Below are positions 51,064 through 63,800 of a stretch of 64,000 nt of DNA, in pieces; position 1 is the first letter of the stretch; every line of letters starts with the position of its first letter. Origin of the DNA: Primulina eburnea (lineage: Eukaryota > Streptophyta > Magnoliopsida > Lamiales > Gesneriaceae); contig NC_133101.1 in the NCBI RefSeq assembly GCF_022965805.1, positions 11,879,069-11,943,068 of the forward strand, read 5' to 3'. The position numbers were made by a program, and so were the translations under genes. A model generated the notes under the pieces. The model had not been told where the DNA came from and made no database searches. It was given only the letters and a program-made list of their open reading frames with translations.

Positions 51064-52278
51064 CTACTGCTCCCTCTTCTTCTTGCTCGAGTCGGATACC
51101 CCTTCATCGAGCATGACAAGATCGTCAGTATCATCGATTTCTTCCACTTTTCTTTTAAATTTTGTTTCAATGGTAACAGATGATTGATCTGAAAGAGAAT
51201 AACCAGATATGTCGGATAGCTTTCTTTTGTTTCCAATTTGTGTTGGGATAATCTGTAATTCATCTTCTTCAGTTCCAAGAAAGGTAGCTACAGGTACAGC
51301 GGATGAGCTTGCACCATTGTCAACCGCAGTCTTGTCGTTATATTCTTCTGATGGAGGTTGTGTCCACCCAGAGAGAATCATCTCATCAGGTTCTTTCTCC
51401 TCGTCAAATTCCTCCCTGAAAAATAAATAAATTGCATGTCCACAGTCAAATTTTTTTTTCCCAAATTGACACATTTAAGCAGCAGGGCAAATGGGGATAA
51501 AAAACCAGTACCAAACAGAATGTGAAATCAAAAACACAAATAAACTTTGTATAACAAAGTGAAGCACCTGATATGGATTCACACACTGATTCAGAAAAAT
51601 CAGAATAAAAGAAACACGAGGAAAAATGGAGAAAGAAGAAATAAAGGCAGAAATTTGTCTCATTATATGTCCAATCTGAAGGACATAGAGAAGGTATTAA
51701 TTTTGGATACTGCAATTACGTTAGGAACCATGCAGACCGAACACCCTTTGATTCAGGGGATGCAATATTTTGTACATAGATGTTAACCTTGACAATTCAA
51801 AATGAAGGCAGTTGGCAGTCAAAAAAAAAAATGAACTGGTATTGAGCTTATATGAATACTTAAATTCAATTTGCTTTATGAGTCCAAACAATCAGACCCG
51901 ACATAGAATTAAACCAGTCACTAAAGTCTATTGAAAGAGTGACATCTTAAAAGTAGAAGTGTAGAACAAGTATGATGTAATGTCAGGCATCTAGAAAGTT
52001 GGGGAAAGACGCTTTGGGTAGTAGAGAAAAACAAGTTGTGAAATACTGAACAGGACGCTGTATCATGAAACAAACCTATGCTCGACATTTATGCTACATT
52101 TAAGCTCTTGCTGTAGATCCTCAACTGTCAGCGTTGTTCCACCAGTGACCGGAGAAGGAAGTTTAGCCAGTACCTAAAGAAGATGCACAAGCTAAGTGTA
52201 ACACCATCATTGCCAAAAAAAAAATGGGATCAAATCGAAAATAACACAATTATATACATGTATTTTGAAGCTACTTTC

Positions 52279-52311
<33 letters not shown>

Positions 52312-55300
52312 TGTGTGTGTGTGAAAGTTGAGGCGATCCACCTTTTCAAGGTTAGCTGCGTAATTAGCAACCTCGTCTTCCTCAAGATCTTCACCAACCT
52401 CATACAGAAGCAATGAACCATGCATGATCAAAGGAAAATTCATGCCAAGCTTTGCTTTCACAATCTTGTCAACTATGTCCCTCAACTTTGATCGATGTGT
52501 ATTTACCACAAGAGTCAAAGGTGTCTAATTGCAAAGATATAGTGGGATTAGAATGAAATTGTCAAACGTGAATCTACTGTCTCTAGTAAAAGACTCAAAA
52601 TAATACCAATTCCACGCAACACTGATAAATTTGAGGGGAGAAAGAAAGCGCCGACAAACCTTGGAACAGACATAGCACGACTTGTTTGGCTCAAAAGGCT
52701 CAACTGGCATAAGAAGCATTTTTCTTGAAGGATGTTCAAGACAATAAGTCATCCTACACACACAAGATCCTGTTAGAAAGTAAAACAAAATTAATATAAT
52801 AAAGTATTAGTGTCATGATCTGTATTAAGAAAAGAAAGCTAATTCAAGTCAATCTCATTTGAGCAACATAGTTCCTCAGAAGATTCCTACTGTTATCAAA
52901 ATGGCAGTGAGTATTGTTAGGGAATTATTCCCCTGAAATCTGGAACAAAAGAGAAAAAAAACAGAGGAGAAAATGCAGAGCTGTCTAGCGTGAGAATATT
53001 GTGCATTTGCCGACCAGCATCCGCTATGCAAAAAACCTTAAATATGACTGACTAGGGAATACATGAAGCACATGGTGATACAATAAATATAACCCACCTG
53101 TAGCTTTTAGTATCATTTTGCAGCACCTTAACAGCCTCAATCACAATCAACCCAGCAATGATGGCATTTGTTGTGGCAACAGCATGCACAATATTACCAG
53201 CAATACCTTTAGCCTCAAAGAGGCTATGCAACGGGATGCCAAATGAAGAAGCTCTGATATTTGCAGCAGCAGTAACAAATTCTACTGCTAATTGATCGTC
53301 TTTATCGAAAATCATGTTACCAATCTCCTGGAGATATGAAATTTTTTGACATGCCGAAAATGAAGAAAATGTATAAACAGATATAATCACATAAATTTTT
53401 ACTTGTCTCAAACCTTTTCTCGCTTTGCAAAGAATAATCTTAGAGCCTCCAAAAAAACTTTCGAGCTTTCCTTTAAGCTCCAAAGATCTTGTGGATTTTT
53501 CAGACCTAGAGACGCCATTGCAGATAATGATGAAGTATCTTTGAGAACAGAATTATTCTCCAGATTTCCATTCTGACCAATCAGTTCAGCTGGTATAACA
53601 TCTTTGCTATAAATAGGCCTTGGCCTGTTACGATTTTTCCATGTCTCTTCATTGGACAGAGCTACCTCAATGTTATAGCCAAAAACATGATCATATATTC
53701 TCCTTGCATATTTTTCAACATTTTCATCCACTTTGAGCTCAAAAACATCTTCTATTTGTTCTGACGAAACGGAGGCATCACTTGAACGAACATTCAAATC
53801 ATTTTCTCGATTTTTATCCCCAAATAACTTAGCAAAAAGCAGTTCCTTTGCCCAAACAATACAATGAACAAACTGCAACAATAGCAGTCAGTATCACAGC
53901 AAAATACTTTTAACATATGAAATGTGAAAGACTATAAGGAACAATTCAAGGGCCCGGGACTCTTTCAAATAATTACAATCATTGGTATAATGGTATCATC
54001 AAAATTATAACAGTCCTCAAGTCGACACGGTGTCATATAATATGCAGAGTATGTGTAACAATTGTAGGTCTTTAATTTCGAAAATAAAACAAGGTAATGA
54101 CATGGGTACAGAAGAAGCACGAATCAGCTCACAGAGATATTCACTATCCACATTCAACTATGAACCATCAACTCAATAACCCGATCCTATATCTTCATCT
54201 ACTAGGTAAGTAACTAAATTATGAATACCAAGTACTCACACATACAAACATAACAGTTACCATATGCATGTCAAAATTCAATCCAGCTCAACTCACAAGA
54301 AAAGAGGATATATTTACATTCAGGTGCTGATACCTTTGATGGAGTGCTTGTGATAGTACAAACAGGGTAAGTTTTAGGAGCTGGCTTGGCCTGGCATTCA
54401 TAACACTCCGTTCTACCCTTTACGTGAACAGTAACCTGCTTCCACAAATGAAAAAAAATGAGGAGGATCATAAGAAACATGAATTAATGATAAAAATATG
54501 TGGCAACTGACACGGAAAAAAGTCACCACCTGTCCAAGAAATCCAGTAGTTCCACTTTCAATCAATGGAACGGAAGCGGCCAAGCAAAGGCGGTTCACAT
54601 GCCGCCGGGCATCTAAATTATCGAGCCCATTCAAAACAACATTGAATTGCCTAAAGAAATCAACATTGAAATCGGGATCCTTTACATTTGCATGGTACGA
54701 TGTGATGTTGATCTGAGGCCTAAATTTCAAGACAGCATCACGAGCAACCTGGTTTAACATTTAGCCAAACGATATGAGGAAAGAGGGCTCAGTAAAAAAG
54801 CAGGTATCTTGAAATAGAATATATTTGACACTTACTTTAGCTTTTGATTGCCCAACATGTGATTGTCGAAACAAGAATTGTCTGTTAAGGTTGCTCACTT
54901 CAATTGTATCCATGTCAATCTGCATCAAGGTAAAGTAAATCATTCTAGATGGCCATCAAAGTTTTAAAACTATATTTGGTGGCATAAAATCAAAGCACCA
55001 TAAAGTTGCAACAACTGAAACAATGCACAGCAGCACAGACAAACTAAAACCAAATTCAAAACAAAAACCATTCAAATTCAGAACTCCAAAGTCCAACCCC
55101 ATAATTTAAATCCCAAAGCAGCTTAAACAACTGTTGAACTCACTCATCAAACGTTGCCACAGTAGCTGAAGTAAAAACCCACGAAAAAAACACTACACAG
55201 TGCAAGTTACAAGCAAAATCAACAATCAATTCATCCAGATGGGCATTCCTAAAACCCTAGTGGTATAAGAAGAGCCGAAATCACCAATTAATTAAAATAC

Positions 55301-55549
55301 TTAAACGACGACACAAGGAGAGGCAGAAAAAGTACACTCACGATATGAATATCTTCAAACCCTGAGAGCGCGAGGGTTTTGAGAAGCTCACACCCTATGC
55401 CGCCGGCTCCCACCATAAGCACCTTAGCGCCCTGACCACAACACAAAATCGCCGCAATTCACCCATTAGACAAAATATAACTGTTCATTCGCATAATCAG
55501 GTACAGAATCTACCTTGATTGCAGATAAATGTTGCAGTTCCGCAGCCAT
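51064..55549 (-). CDS. SAE2: SUMO-activating enzyme subunit 2 (UBA2 / SAE2)
   Basis: SAE2 with SAE1 forms the nuclear E1 that adenylates SUMO, binds it as a thioester and passes it to the E2 SCE1. Eleven GT-AG exons can be read: 55549-55514, 55431-55342, 54919-54836, 54748-54530, 54435-54334, 53872-53414, 53327-53098, 52753-52660, 52524-52342, 52173-52076, 51415-51064. They total 1947 nt, 648 aa; Arabidopsis SAE2 is about 625. It starts [20 protein letters not shown]. The ATP-binding loop GAGGIGCE is near residues 20-27; [16 protein letters not shown] follows; the catalytic Cys is in [10 protein letters not shown] (about 169). Zinc ligands are CYEC (154, 157) and CYVC (433, 436). A ubiquitin-like domain (about 440-540) and an acidic tail with KRK and KKKRE nuclear-signal-like ends follow. 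No lesion was found. Confidence 0.95.
52281..52322. repeat. AT/AC/GT microsatellite in a SAE2 intron
   Basis: (AT)n is followed by ACACACACATGTGTGTGTG, about 20 bp inside the donor of SAE2 exon 9 (donor after 52342). On minus the intron starts GTGGATCGCC and then enters the repeat. Confidence 0.9.
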
Positions 55550-57162
55550 TTGCAGGGAGAGTGCGTCCGCGAAGTCAGCAGTTGAAGAGTCTTTGGCTTC
55601 AAATTTATTATTGCGCTGCGAATCTATTCATTTAAACAGAAAAACTCACATTTTAGTCCTCTCTTTTATTAAATTTGTAGATTTAGTTCACAACTTTAGC
55701 GTACTATAATATCATTTCAACGTCATTATTATTATTATTATTATAATTCAGATATGTAGATTAAGGGCTTCTAGTTTATAATTAAATGAAATGATTAGAA
55801 ATTTGATTGACACTTGAATTATAGGGGAGAATGTGTAATATACTATGATAATTCTATATTATATATAAGATAGTTTTGATATATTGTTCATCTATCGTGT
55901 ACATCTTCGTGCCACTAACGATATGACATTCACATATTGAATGTGATGAAGCATATTCACTTAAACATCCAATAGGTGAGTGTCACCTAATTGATAGACA
56001 CGAAAATTTATATTATGGGTGAACAACATATCAAAAGTGTATTTAAAAGCTCTTTGGAGGTGTCAAAGTTTTTCGATTTCGCAACTGCAAATCCGTTGAA
56101 AACCTCAATCAGTCGGTAATCTCGTGAAAGAATTTCCGATTACATGCGAATCGGCTACAATCTAGTTGAAAACCAAGCAACACCGACCAGCATGTACACC
56201 CTGTGATGATTGAGAACTACTTTACAACTCGATCTACAATCGACCTTTACTTCCATACATTTTGTCGGATTCACTAAAAAAAAGAGGGAAAATGAATGTT
56301 TTTTGTCAGGGTGATCGATAGTTGTGCAAATCTAATACACAATCCATGGTATTTTCATTCATATGAATAAATCAAATCCATGGGGTTGAGGTGGGATTTG
56401 GGTTTATTTACGTGAACAATGTTTTTACACAATCCCAAGATTATAAGAAAGCACAAAAAAAAAAAAACAAACAAACAAACGACATCTGAATACGCAAAAT
56501 AGATATTTTTTTACTGCAAATATTATCTTACATAAATATTATCCACAAAATAATGAAAATACAGCATTTTTAAAATGTCAAGAATATCCATACTACATTT
56601 TACTCTAACTCATGATACTTTCTAAAAAAAAATAGACAATTTTATAACAAATCATCTCCTAATGTTTTTAGTGTTAATGTCAATTCCCAACATTTTATTA
56701 CATATATTCTTCCCAACATTTTATTACATATATTATAATTTATTTAACTCAATAAAATATTATATATTAAGAATTTGTAAGAGTAAAAAATAAATTCTAG
56801 AATCCCAAGTTTAGTTTGTTTTTGCATAAAAAAAATATTTTATCTTTATTGGCATTTAACCAAAATATTTTCTCCATGTAAATTAAAGTAAAGTGAAGAG
56901 ATCTTCATGGTTACGTGTTTTTCGTTTTGTCCTAATTTGGTTTCCATTTTAAAAAAAAATAACCTATTTACATTTCATTTATAAAAAAAAGATTAATAAC
57001 TACAATCGCAGCCAATAATAATTGACTCTCTATTTCTGTCCCAGCTTGCCCAATACCCTTGTGAACCAAATTGCTTGGCGTGTACAGAAATTTGCGCAAT
57101 AAACTCGCTTATGTGATAGATAGACTTGCCTATGGTTGTTTTTTAAATGACCATGATATCGC
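55550..57162. other. SAE2 5' flank and AT-rich intergenic region
   Basis: It contains the SAE2 5' UTR and promoter next to 55550 and then AT-rich DNA. A short (TTA)n run lies at about 55722-55743 and several poly-A tracts near 56450 and 56980. No exon or element border was recognised. Confidence 0.45.
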
Positions 57163-57379
57163 TTATGAACTAAGCAAAACACTATCTTGAATTGTTCTTT
57201 TTATCTTCCAAATCTCACCAAAAGTGCTCTTTTTATCTTCTAAATCTCCGGCATAATCACTATTCGTGTAAACAATAAGTTCATCAGCTCCTCCCTTTTT
57301 ATAGAGTATTTCAAACTCAATTGTCATTTTCATATATCTCGCACTCATTTGTCCAATTCTAAATGAAGATCAATAGGAA
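57163..57379 (-). pseudogene. copia RNase H remnant
   Basis: The minus frame reads MTIEFEILYKKGGADELIVYTNSDYAGDLEDKKST, the RNase H start of a copia element (TDSDYAGD-type motif with Asn for Asp). It is not the same family as copia A/B. It is cut on the right by the CACTA-like terminus at 57380, and its other end decays near 57100. Confidence 0.82.
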
Positions 57380-57584
57380 CACTACAAGAAAATATATCAT
57401 CAACAACACTCCTACGACAACGGTTTTTATTAAAACTATTGTGTTTTTTTCTTTTAACAACGGTTTTAACAAAAACCGTTGTCGTAGCCTAAAAAAACCC
57501 GCTTATATACAACGGTTTTTCAAAAACCGTTATCTTTGATGTGTCTACATAAAAACCGTTGTCTATGAACGTTTTTTTGGGCTA

Positions 57585-59580
57585 TGTAAGGCTCGTGGTT
57601 ATTAGTTTTCATTGACGAACGATTCAGAGAATACGAGAATGCATGAAATGCAATGAGGGAAGAAAATACATGAGAAATGAGGGTTTTGCAAGACTGCACC
57701 CGCGCTCAGAACAAGAGTGCACCCGCGGTTATAAATTGTGGAATTTTGGACTGTGCTGCCGAAGCAACACCGCACCCGCGGTATAGGAAGCACCGCACCT
57801 GCGGTGCATGGACAGTAAGTTGAACCATTTTTCCGTGGCGACACCGCACCCGCGGTGCTACAGGGACCGCACCCGCGGTGGTGAGACCGCACCCGCGGTA
57901 ATGCAAGAGCCGCACCCGCGGTCGTCGAAATGAGAAAAATGTTGCCCTGCCGAAACATGAGCGCACCCACGCTCATGTTAACACCGCACCCGCGGTGATA
58001 CTTCCGAAATATCCACCTTTGTTCTCAGCTTGACACATGGCATGGTATATATATAGAAGTGGACTGACTCGTGTCTTCTTCATTCCAGCACATAAGAACC
58101 GAGATTTCCTCCCAAAACTCTTCAAGTTTTCAAGGCTTTGAAGGTAGATATCTCAAGATTTAGCCATTCCAATTATAATCCGAGTTGAGATTCTTGTTCC
58201 TTGCGTCGAAGGCTTTGAAAGGGTACACTTTTTATTCAGTTCTAACATGTTTCAAGAATTTCATGTAAGGGAAATGCTATTATGACTGTATTTAGATATT
58301 CTAGTGAGGATTATGAGTTTATAATCGAAACTAGAACAAAGAAAGGATGTCGTATGCATTTCTTATGAATTTCAGCATGTTTAGGAATAAGATGTACCGA
58401 TTTTGAGTATGGTTTTGTGCATATGATTCGATTGTGAGTTGAGGATGGTATATGTTGATATTTGTTGAGATTGGATTGACCGGTATTAAGAATATACGTC
58501 GTTATGCCGTCAATTGTTACCAAGATTGAATATGGATTACATAGGAGTTGCTTGGAGTTGTATATTGATAGAATGCATCTCTACATTGCCATTTCAGATT
58601 TATCATACCTCACTTCGACATCGAAACCTCGACATCGATAAAGGTTTAGCAACAAGAAAGGTATAAGCAATGTTTGTTTGGGAAGCCACAACTCAAATAA
58701 GATATTATTTGAGTTTCCCAACCAAAATCACATACTAATATTGTTGTATATATGTTAACATGTTTATGACTTGTTTATAGAATTATATTCAAATCTTGTT
58801 ACATGATTTTGCTTTGATTATAGAATTGTATTCAAGCATGTAAGATTATTGTAATATTCAGATATGAATATGAGCATGCTTTGTTACAGAATGATAGTCA
58901 TTGCATTTAAGATAGGAAAGTCATTTGACAGGCATTGTCAAATATCTAGATGTTCGGTGTATCTCAGCTTAGGAGCAGCCCTGACTCCTATTGTAGTTGT
59001 TACAGCTCAGACCGAAGTCTAGGAATAAGACGTACAGTCACCCCGAGTGGGAGGGTAGGTGACAGCCATTGACGTCTTATTCACACGGGATCCCTAGAGT
59101 TCTAGTCGAGTCGAGTTCAGACATGATTTGATTCGCATTGCATTACATGTGCATATGATGTCATTCATGATAATATGTTTCATGTTTAATTGATTATATG
59201 CATGTATACATGTTTATACTGGGATTTGTTCTCACCGGAGTTTCCGGCTGTTGTTATGTCTGTATGTGTGCATAACAACAGGTGGGGCAGGATCTGGGTC
59301 ACGCAGAGGATGAGAGATGGACATAGCGTGGTGATCTCAGGCTTAGCAGAAGGACTAGTAGTTGTACCTTTGGCATGTACTGTATTTAATTACTAGTTGT
59401 CGAAGATGGTTTGGAACCAGACATATTTGTATCTTATGGTTGTATATTATGTTGTTGAATAATATATAATCTTCTTGTGTTAGCTTTCATTTGAGTTAAT
59501 GTAAAAGCAAAAATTTGACCCACTTTTTATATTAATGATCCATTTAATCCCAAAGAAAAGTTAGAGCCCGGGTCCCCACA
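57585..59580 (+). mobile_element. 2.0-kb solo LTR with GC-rich hairpin minisatellite
   Basis: The sequence from TGTAAGGCTCGTGG to CGGGTCCCCACA has TG...CA ends and is flanked by an exact duplication GGCTA (57580-57584 and 59581-59585). A TATA-like GGTATATATATAGAAG lies at about 58043-58058. No coding sequence or second LTR is present. The family is probably gypsy, but I cannot name it. Confidence 0.9.
57695..58000. repeat. minisatellite of CACCGCACCCGCGGTG-type units
   Basis: About ten units built on GCACCCGCGG occur in 300 bp. Most are imperfect palindromes with arms CACCGC and GCGGTG around ACCC. One unit (57954-57979) has quite different arms, AACATGAGCG and CGCTCATGTT, that still pair perfectly. 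GC content is far above the surroundings. Confidence 0.9.
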
Positions 59581-59790
59581 GGCTACAACAACGGTATTTC
59601 AAAATTGTTGTCTATATAAGTTTTGTCAAAGATCAAAGACAACTGTTTGTGTAAACCATTGTCGTAGTTCTAATTTTAGTGCTTTATTTGGTTAATGACA
59701 ACGGTTTTTGAAAAAACGTTGTCGTAGTTCTAATTTTTTTTGAAAAAATCGGTTAATATTTAGCGACGATTTTTTTCTCAAATATAAAAC

Positions 59791-60264
59791 TTTGAGGGAG
59801 ACTTGAGTTGTGATAAACCATTCACCATCGTTTCTGTATACGAGTCTTTAAGCCATTGAAATTCAAATGACTTTTTGTACAATGCCACTGGTGCACCCTA
59901 TATTATGTAATTGTGTTAAAACAAACAGATTCTATAAGACGAGAGATAGCACGTGGTATGAAAATTCAGTTCAAAGTCATATTCTGAATCCATGAATAAG
60001 ACCAAGATGAACATCTTAGGTTGCGTTTGGATAAATACTTTAAAATTATTTTTAGTGTTTTACAAGTGAAAAAATAAAATCAAAAGTACACATTCGGATA
60101 TGATTTTTGTGAAACATTTTTTATTTTTTTTGAATTTTTTTTTCAAGTATAGTTTTTTAAAAATAATTGAGTGATGTTTTTCAAAGTTTTTAGAAAATAA
60201 AGGCAAACGAAGAAAATTGAAAATTATTATTTGTTTACTGTAAGTTATTTTTATATAGAGTAGT
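59791..60264. other. AT-rich sequence, no gene recognised
   Basis: The phrase GGTTGCGTTTGGATAAATAC at about 60020-60039 resembles the start of some plant MITEs, but no matching inverted end was found. Confidence 0.3.
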
Positions 60265-60833
60265 TGTTAGATTTCGAACTAGAATAATGTCGATTTGTCT
60301 TTTTCTGATCGGTGATCTTCAGACACAATATCACACTCTCACACATGTGCAACAATATGAAAATATGCAAGAAGATTTACGTGGTTCAGCGAAATACTCC
60401 TACATCCATGGAAGGGTAACCAATCTCTTTATTAATGAACAAGGATTACAATTGCAAAGCTTATATTACACAAGAACAATGAATACAATCTGCTTTTTTC
60501 CAGATCTCTCTTTTACGCCTCTCGATTTCATCTGTAATCTCTTGTGACAATTTCTCCCAAAGTCTCCTCAACATGCATTCCATTTTCCCTTTTATGGCAG
60601 TTATTTCCATCGATTAGTTTCATGGACACTTATCCCTGGCAATTAGCTTGCACTTAATCAATCACTTGGTAGTTATACTTAGTTCTTCCAAGATGCAAAC
60701 TTGTGAGACATACCTTCACAAATCTCCACCTTGTCTCCAAGTTTGGCTACACTCCATTTACACCATTAACTATTCCTGAACCACTACATTGATCAAGTTC
60801 AAACAATATTTAAACCTGATATGAGGCCGTGAC
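60265..60833 (-). mobile_element. 3' LTR and polypurine tract of another minus-strand copia element
   Basis: TGTTAGATTTCGAACTAG at 60265 and TACCTTCA at 60718 bound a 454-bp LTR. Just inside, CAAATCTCCACCTTG (60719-60733) is the inverse of CAAGGTGGAGATTTG, the typical copia polypurine tract. The LTR contains TTACGTGGTTCAGC and CCTACATCCATGG, phrases common in plant copia LTRs. The interior is cut at 60834 by the gypsy LTR; the rest would lie beyond the window. Confidence 0.75.
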
Positions 60834-63800
60834 TGAAACGTCTGCGTAATCGTTTTCTTAAAACATGCTAGAATTTTTTTTTTCAAAACTCACATAGCAT
60901 TCGGCCGAACCCTTAATAATACATAAAAATATTTCTATAAAATAAATATTTTGCTTTATTTTAAAATAAAACATCAACCAACCAGTATTTGAAAACCAAA
61001 GGAAAATAGTTCGAATCATAAAATCGTCTAAAATTTTATCTAAAAATATTATTTGAAAAGTATAGCTCATATTAAAACCCATCAAAAATCACTCATAAAT
61101 ATGATAAAAGTCATAAAATATCTTCAACAAAATCTTAAAATCATAAATCATAACTAGTGCGGAACACTAGCGTCGGTCCTCGGGTTATGTGCACCTTCAG
61201 TCCAGCAAAGTCAACCATCAAGACCTCCATTATCATAATCATAATCAATATCACCTGCATCAATCACACCTAGTGAGTCTAAAGACTCAACACACCATAA
61301 TCTTGATAACAAGTAATACATATACAGATCACATGCAACAGTGAAAAATACTTGTACTTAAAATATCATTTTCATGAAGATGCATAAACTTTAAACATAA
61401 CATTTTCGTAAACATTTTCATGATGCATAAATTTTAAACATAACATTTTCATAATAATGCATCAACTTTAAACGTAAACATTTTCATAAACTTTTCATAA
61501 ACATTTTCGTAAACCATTTCATGATATTCTCAACATATTCATACGAATATGCATAACATAAAACTCAACATTTTCATTTTCCTCATTTCATAACATGTAA
61601 CATTTCCTCATGATCATAAACATTTTTCTTTTCATTTATTGAATTCATATCGTTAATTGTGACTTTCCTCGATCCTCAAAAGTCGATGGATTCATCTACA
61701 TGAAACCACAGTACTGGACGACGGAGACATCAGCGGCATAAGATCGTCAACTGAGCCTTGGCCTATCCTCAATCATATCCTCATTAGTCGATGGATCCGT
61801 CTACATGAAACCACAGTACTGGACGGCGATGACATCAGCGACATAAGATCGTCAGCTGAGCCTTGGCCTATCCTCAATCCTCATATCTTCATTAGCACAA
61901 TTACTTCACTTCCTTCAACGTTTTTCATTTTCATCACTTTATAAAAATCATTCATTTAATATCATTTTCCTCTTAAAAACAAGCTTGCAACATTTCCTTT
62001 AATGTTATCGTTTTATCATAAAAATTCATAATCTTTTAAAATAAACATTTGATCATATTTAAAATGACATTTTAACCTCAAATCATATAAAATAACATTT
62101 TTACATATTAAATCATAAACATATAAAATTCCATAAACCTTTAAAATATCATTTTAACATATAAAATCCCATAAACATTTAAAATACCATTTTAACATAT
62201 AAAATTCCATAAGCATCCATAACTATAGAAAATAATCATATTAGCGTATAAAACAGCATTCAGAGTATTGTCATGACGTTTACTAATTTATATGTGTAAA
62301 AAGACCGTTTTACCCATTGACGTAAAATTTCACGTTTTTGACATTTTCCTAATTCCATTGACTCTAACATGTCCCAAGTAATTTTTTAAGCTTACATGAA
62401 TTTTCTCATATTTTTATTTAGCTTAAATCGAAGACTTTGAAATTAATCTTTAAATGTGACGTATTAACGCGTTTTAATCCCGAATTAAATCAAACCTTAT
62501 ATAAAATTCTCAAATTAAAAAATTAGACTTTTAATAATTATTTAAGCTTAAATATAATTTTATAAAGCTTAAAACTAGGTGTTTCAATTAATTTGTTAAT
62601 TAGCGTTTCGTGCGGCGATTAAATCCCGAATAAATCCAAAACTCGTTATTTAGATCCCAAATTTTTAACATAACATTTTTAATATTTATTCTACTTTTCC
62701 AAGTCACGAGCCACACCCGTGGACCCATGGATTCAAATTTAGCCTTTTAAATTTTCGAATTTGACACGTTATTGAACACACCGAGCCATCTCCCAATTTA
62801 CTCGAGCCACGCCCGAGCCACCTTGAGCCAAACCCTAGCCCACTCATCTATGAACCCTACTGACCAGCCCCAAGCCCAAGAACCAGCGCCTGGCCTGCGT
62901 TTAAGCTCCTGCACCCTGGACCCTGTTATATGCGTGTGTGCAGGTGGAGTGTTTTGGTGCACTAGGACTCCTTCTCCCTCTAGGACACTACCAGCTGTTA
63001 CCCACTCGACCCCTCATGAACCTAACTCTCCCTGGACCACTCCCAGACCTAGCCCAGGCCAGCCCAACCCATAGAACCCAGCAGCGAAGCTCCTGAACCA
63101 GAAGCATAACCCGCGCGTTCTTGTGCTTCTTCACGTTTGCAGTTTTTTCCTCGATCCAGATACGACCCAGCCGCACCAGCCCCTAGCTCGACCTCTCGTG
63201 CACCAGCATGGGACCCTAATGGACCTACCCTGACTCGCCCTTAGCCCCGCTGCCCCTTCTCCCGAAGCCCAACAGCGTACAACACATGGGGGAGAGTCCC
63301 ACTTCTTGTGGACTCTTCCCCAGCCGCCTCCCTCGACCCTAGCCACCCTAGGACACTACCTAGCCTTTGAACCTGACCCTGGCCAAGCCCCCAACGAGCC
63401 CTGGCCGAGCCCCAACGCCCATGCACATCACCGTACCCTTGAACCATACATGCACTCAAACTAAAACTCCCGGTTTAACTTATCCCTTTGGTTCTAGCTT
63501 TCTATTTTCATGATGTGCAGTATTTTCATGTGTTCTAGGACCCTTTAAAAACATGTACAAACATCCCATAACAATTCCTAATCATGGCAACCCCTTATGC
63601 ACATAAAAATCATGATTTTTGGATCAACAACATGCTTTAAAATTTCTCTTTTGATGCATAAACGAAATTATTTGAAAAATTCGCTTGTTTTTCATGCAAA
63701 ACATAATTAAATACATAATATGGTATGATGATGAGTGAAGGAAGAATATTGCGAGTCTTTGCGTATTAAACGCACGAATAAACGTTGACGACGAAGAAGG

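Larger units (their letters stand above)
57380..59790. mobile_element. small CACTA-like element, right end not found, split by a solo LTR
   Basis: It starts CACTACAAGAAAA at 57380, a typical CACTA terminus, followed by repeated ACAACGG and AAAACCGTTGTCGTAG motifs to 57584. The same motifs resume after the solo LTR at 59586-59740. Without the LTR it is about 410 bp, so it is non-autonomous. I could not find a CTTGTAGTG end or the second 3-bp copy on the right, so the right boundary is approximate. Confidence 0.65.

Noticed and set aside
57602..57976. Minus-strand frames of 124 and 86 codons with repeated AGAV/RGC segments, as a possible repeat protein
   Set aside because: They are produced by the CACCGCACCCGCGGTG minisatellite, whose unit length does not keep one frame.
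57695..58000. CRISPR array
   Set aside because: Units are short palindromes with irregular spacing inside a plant LTR. No cas genes or bacterial context.
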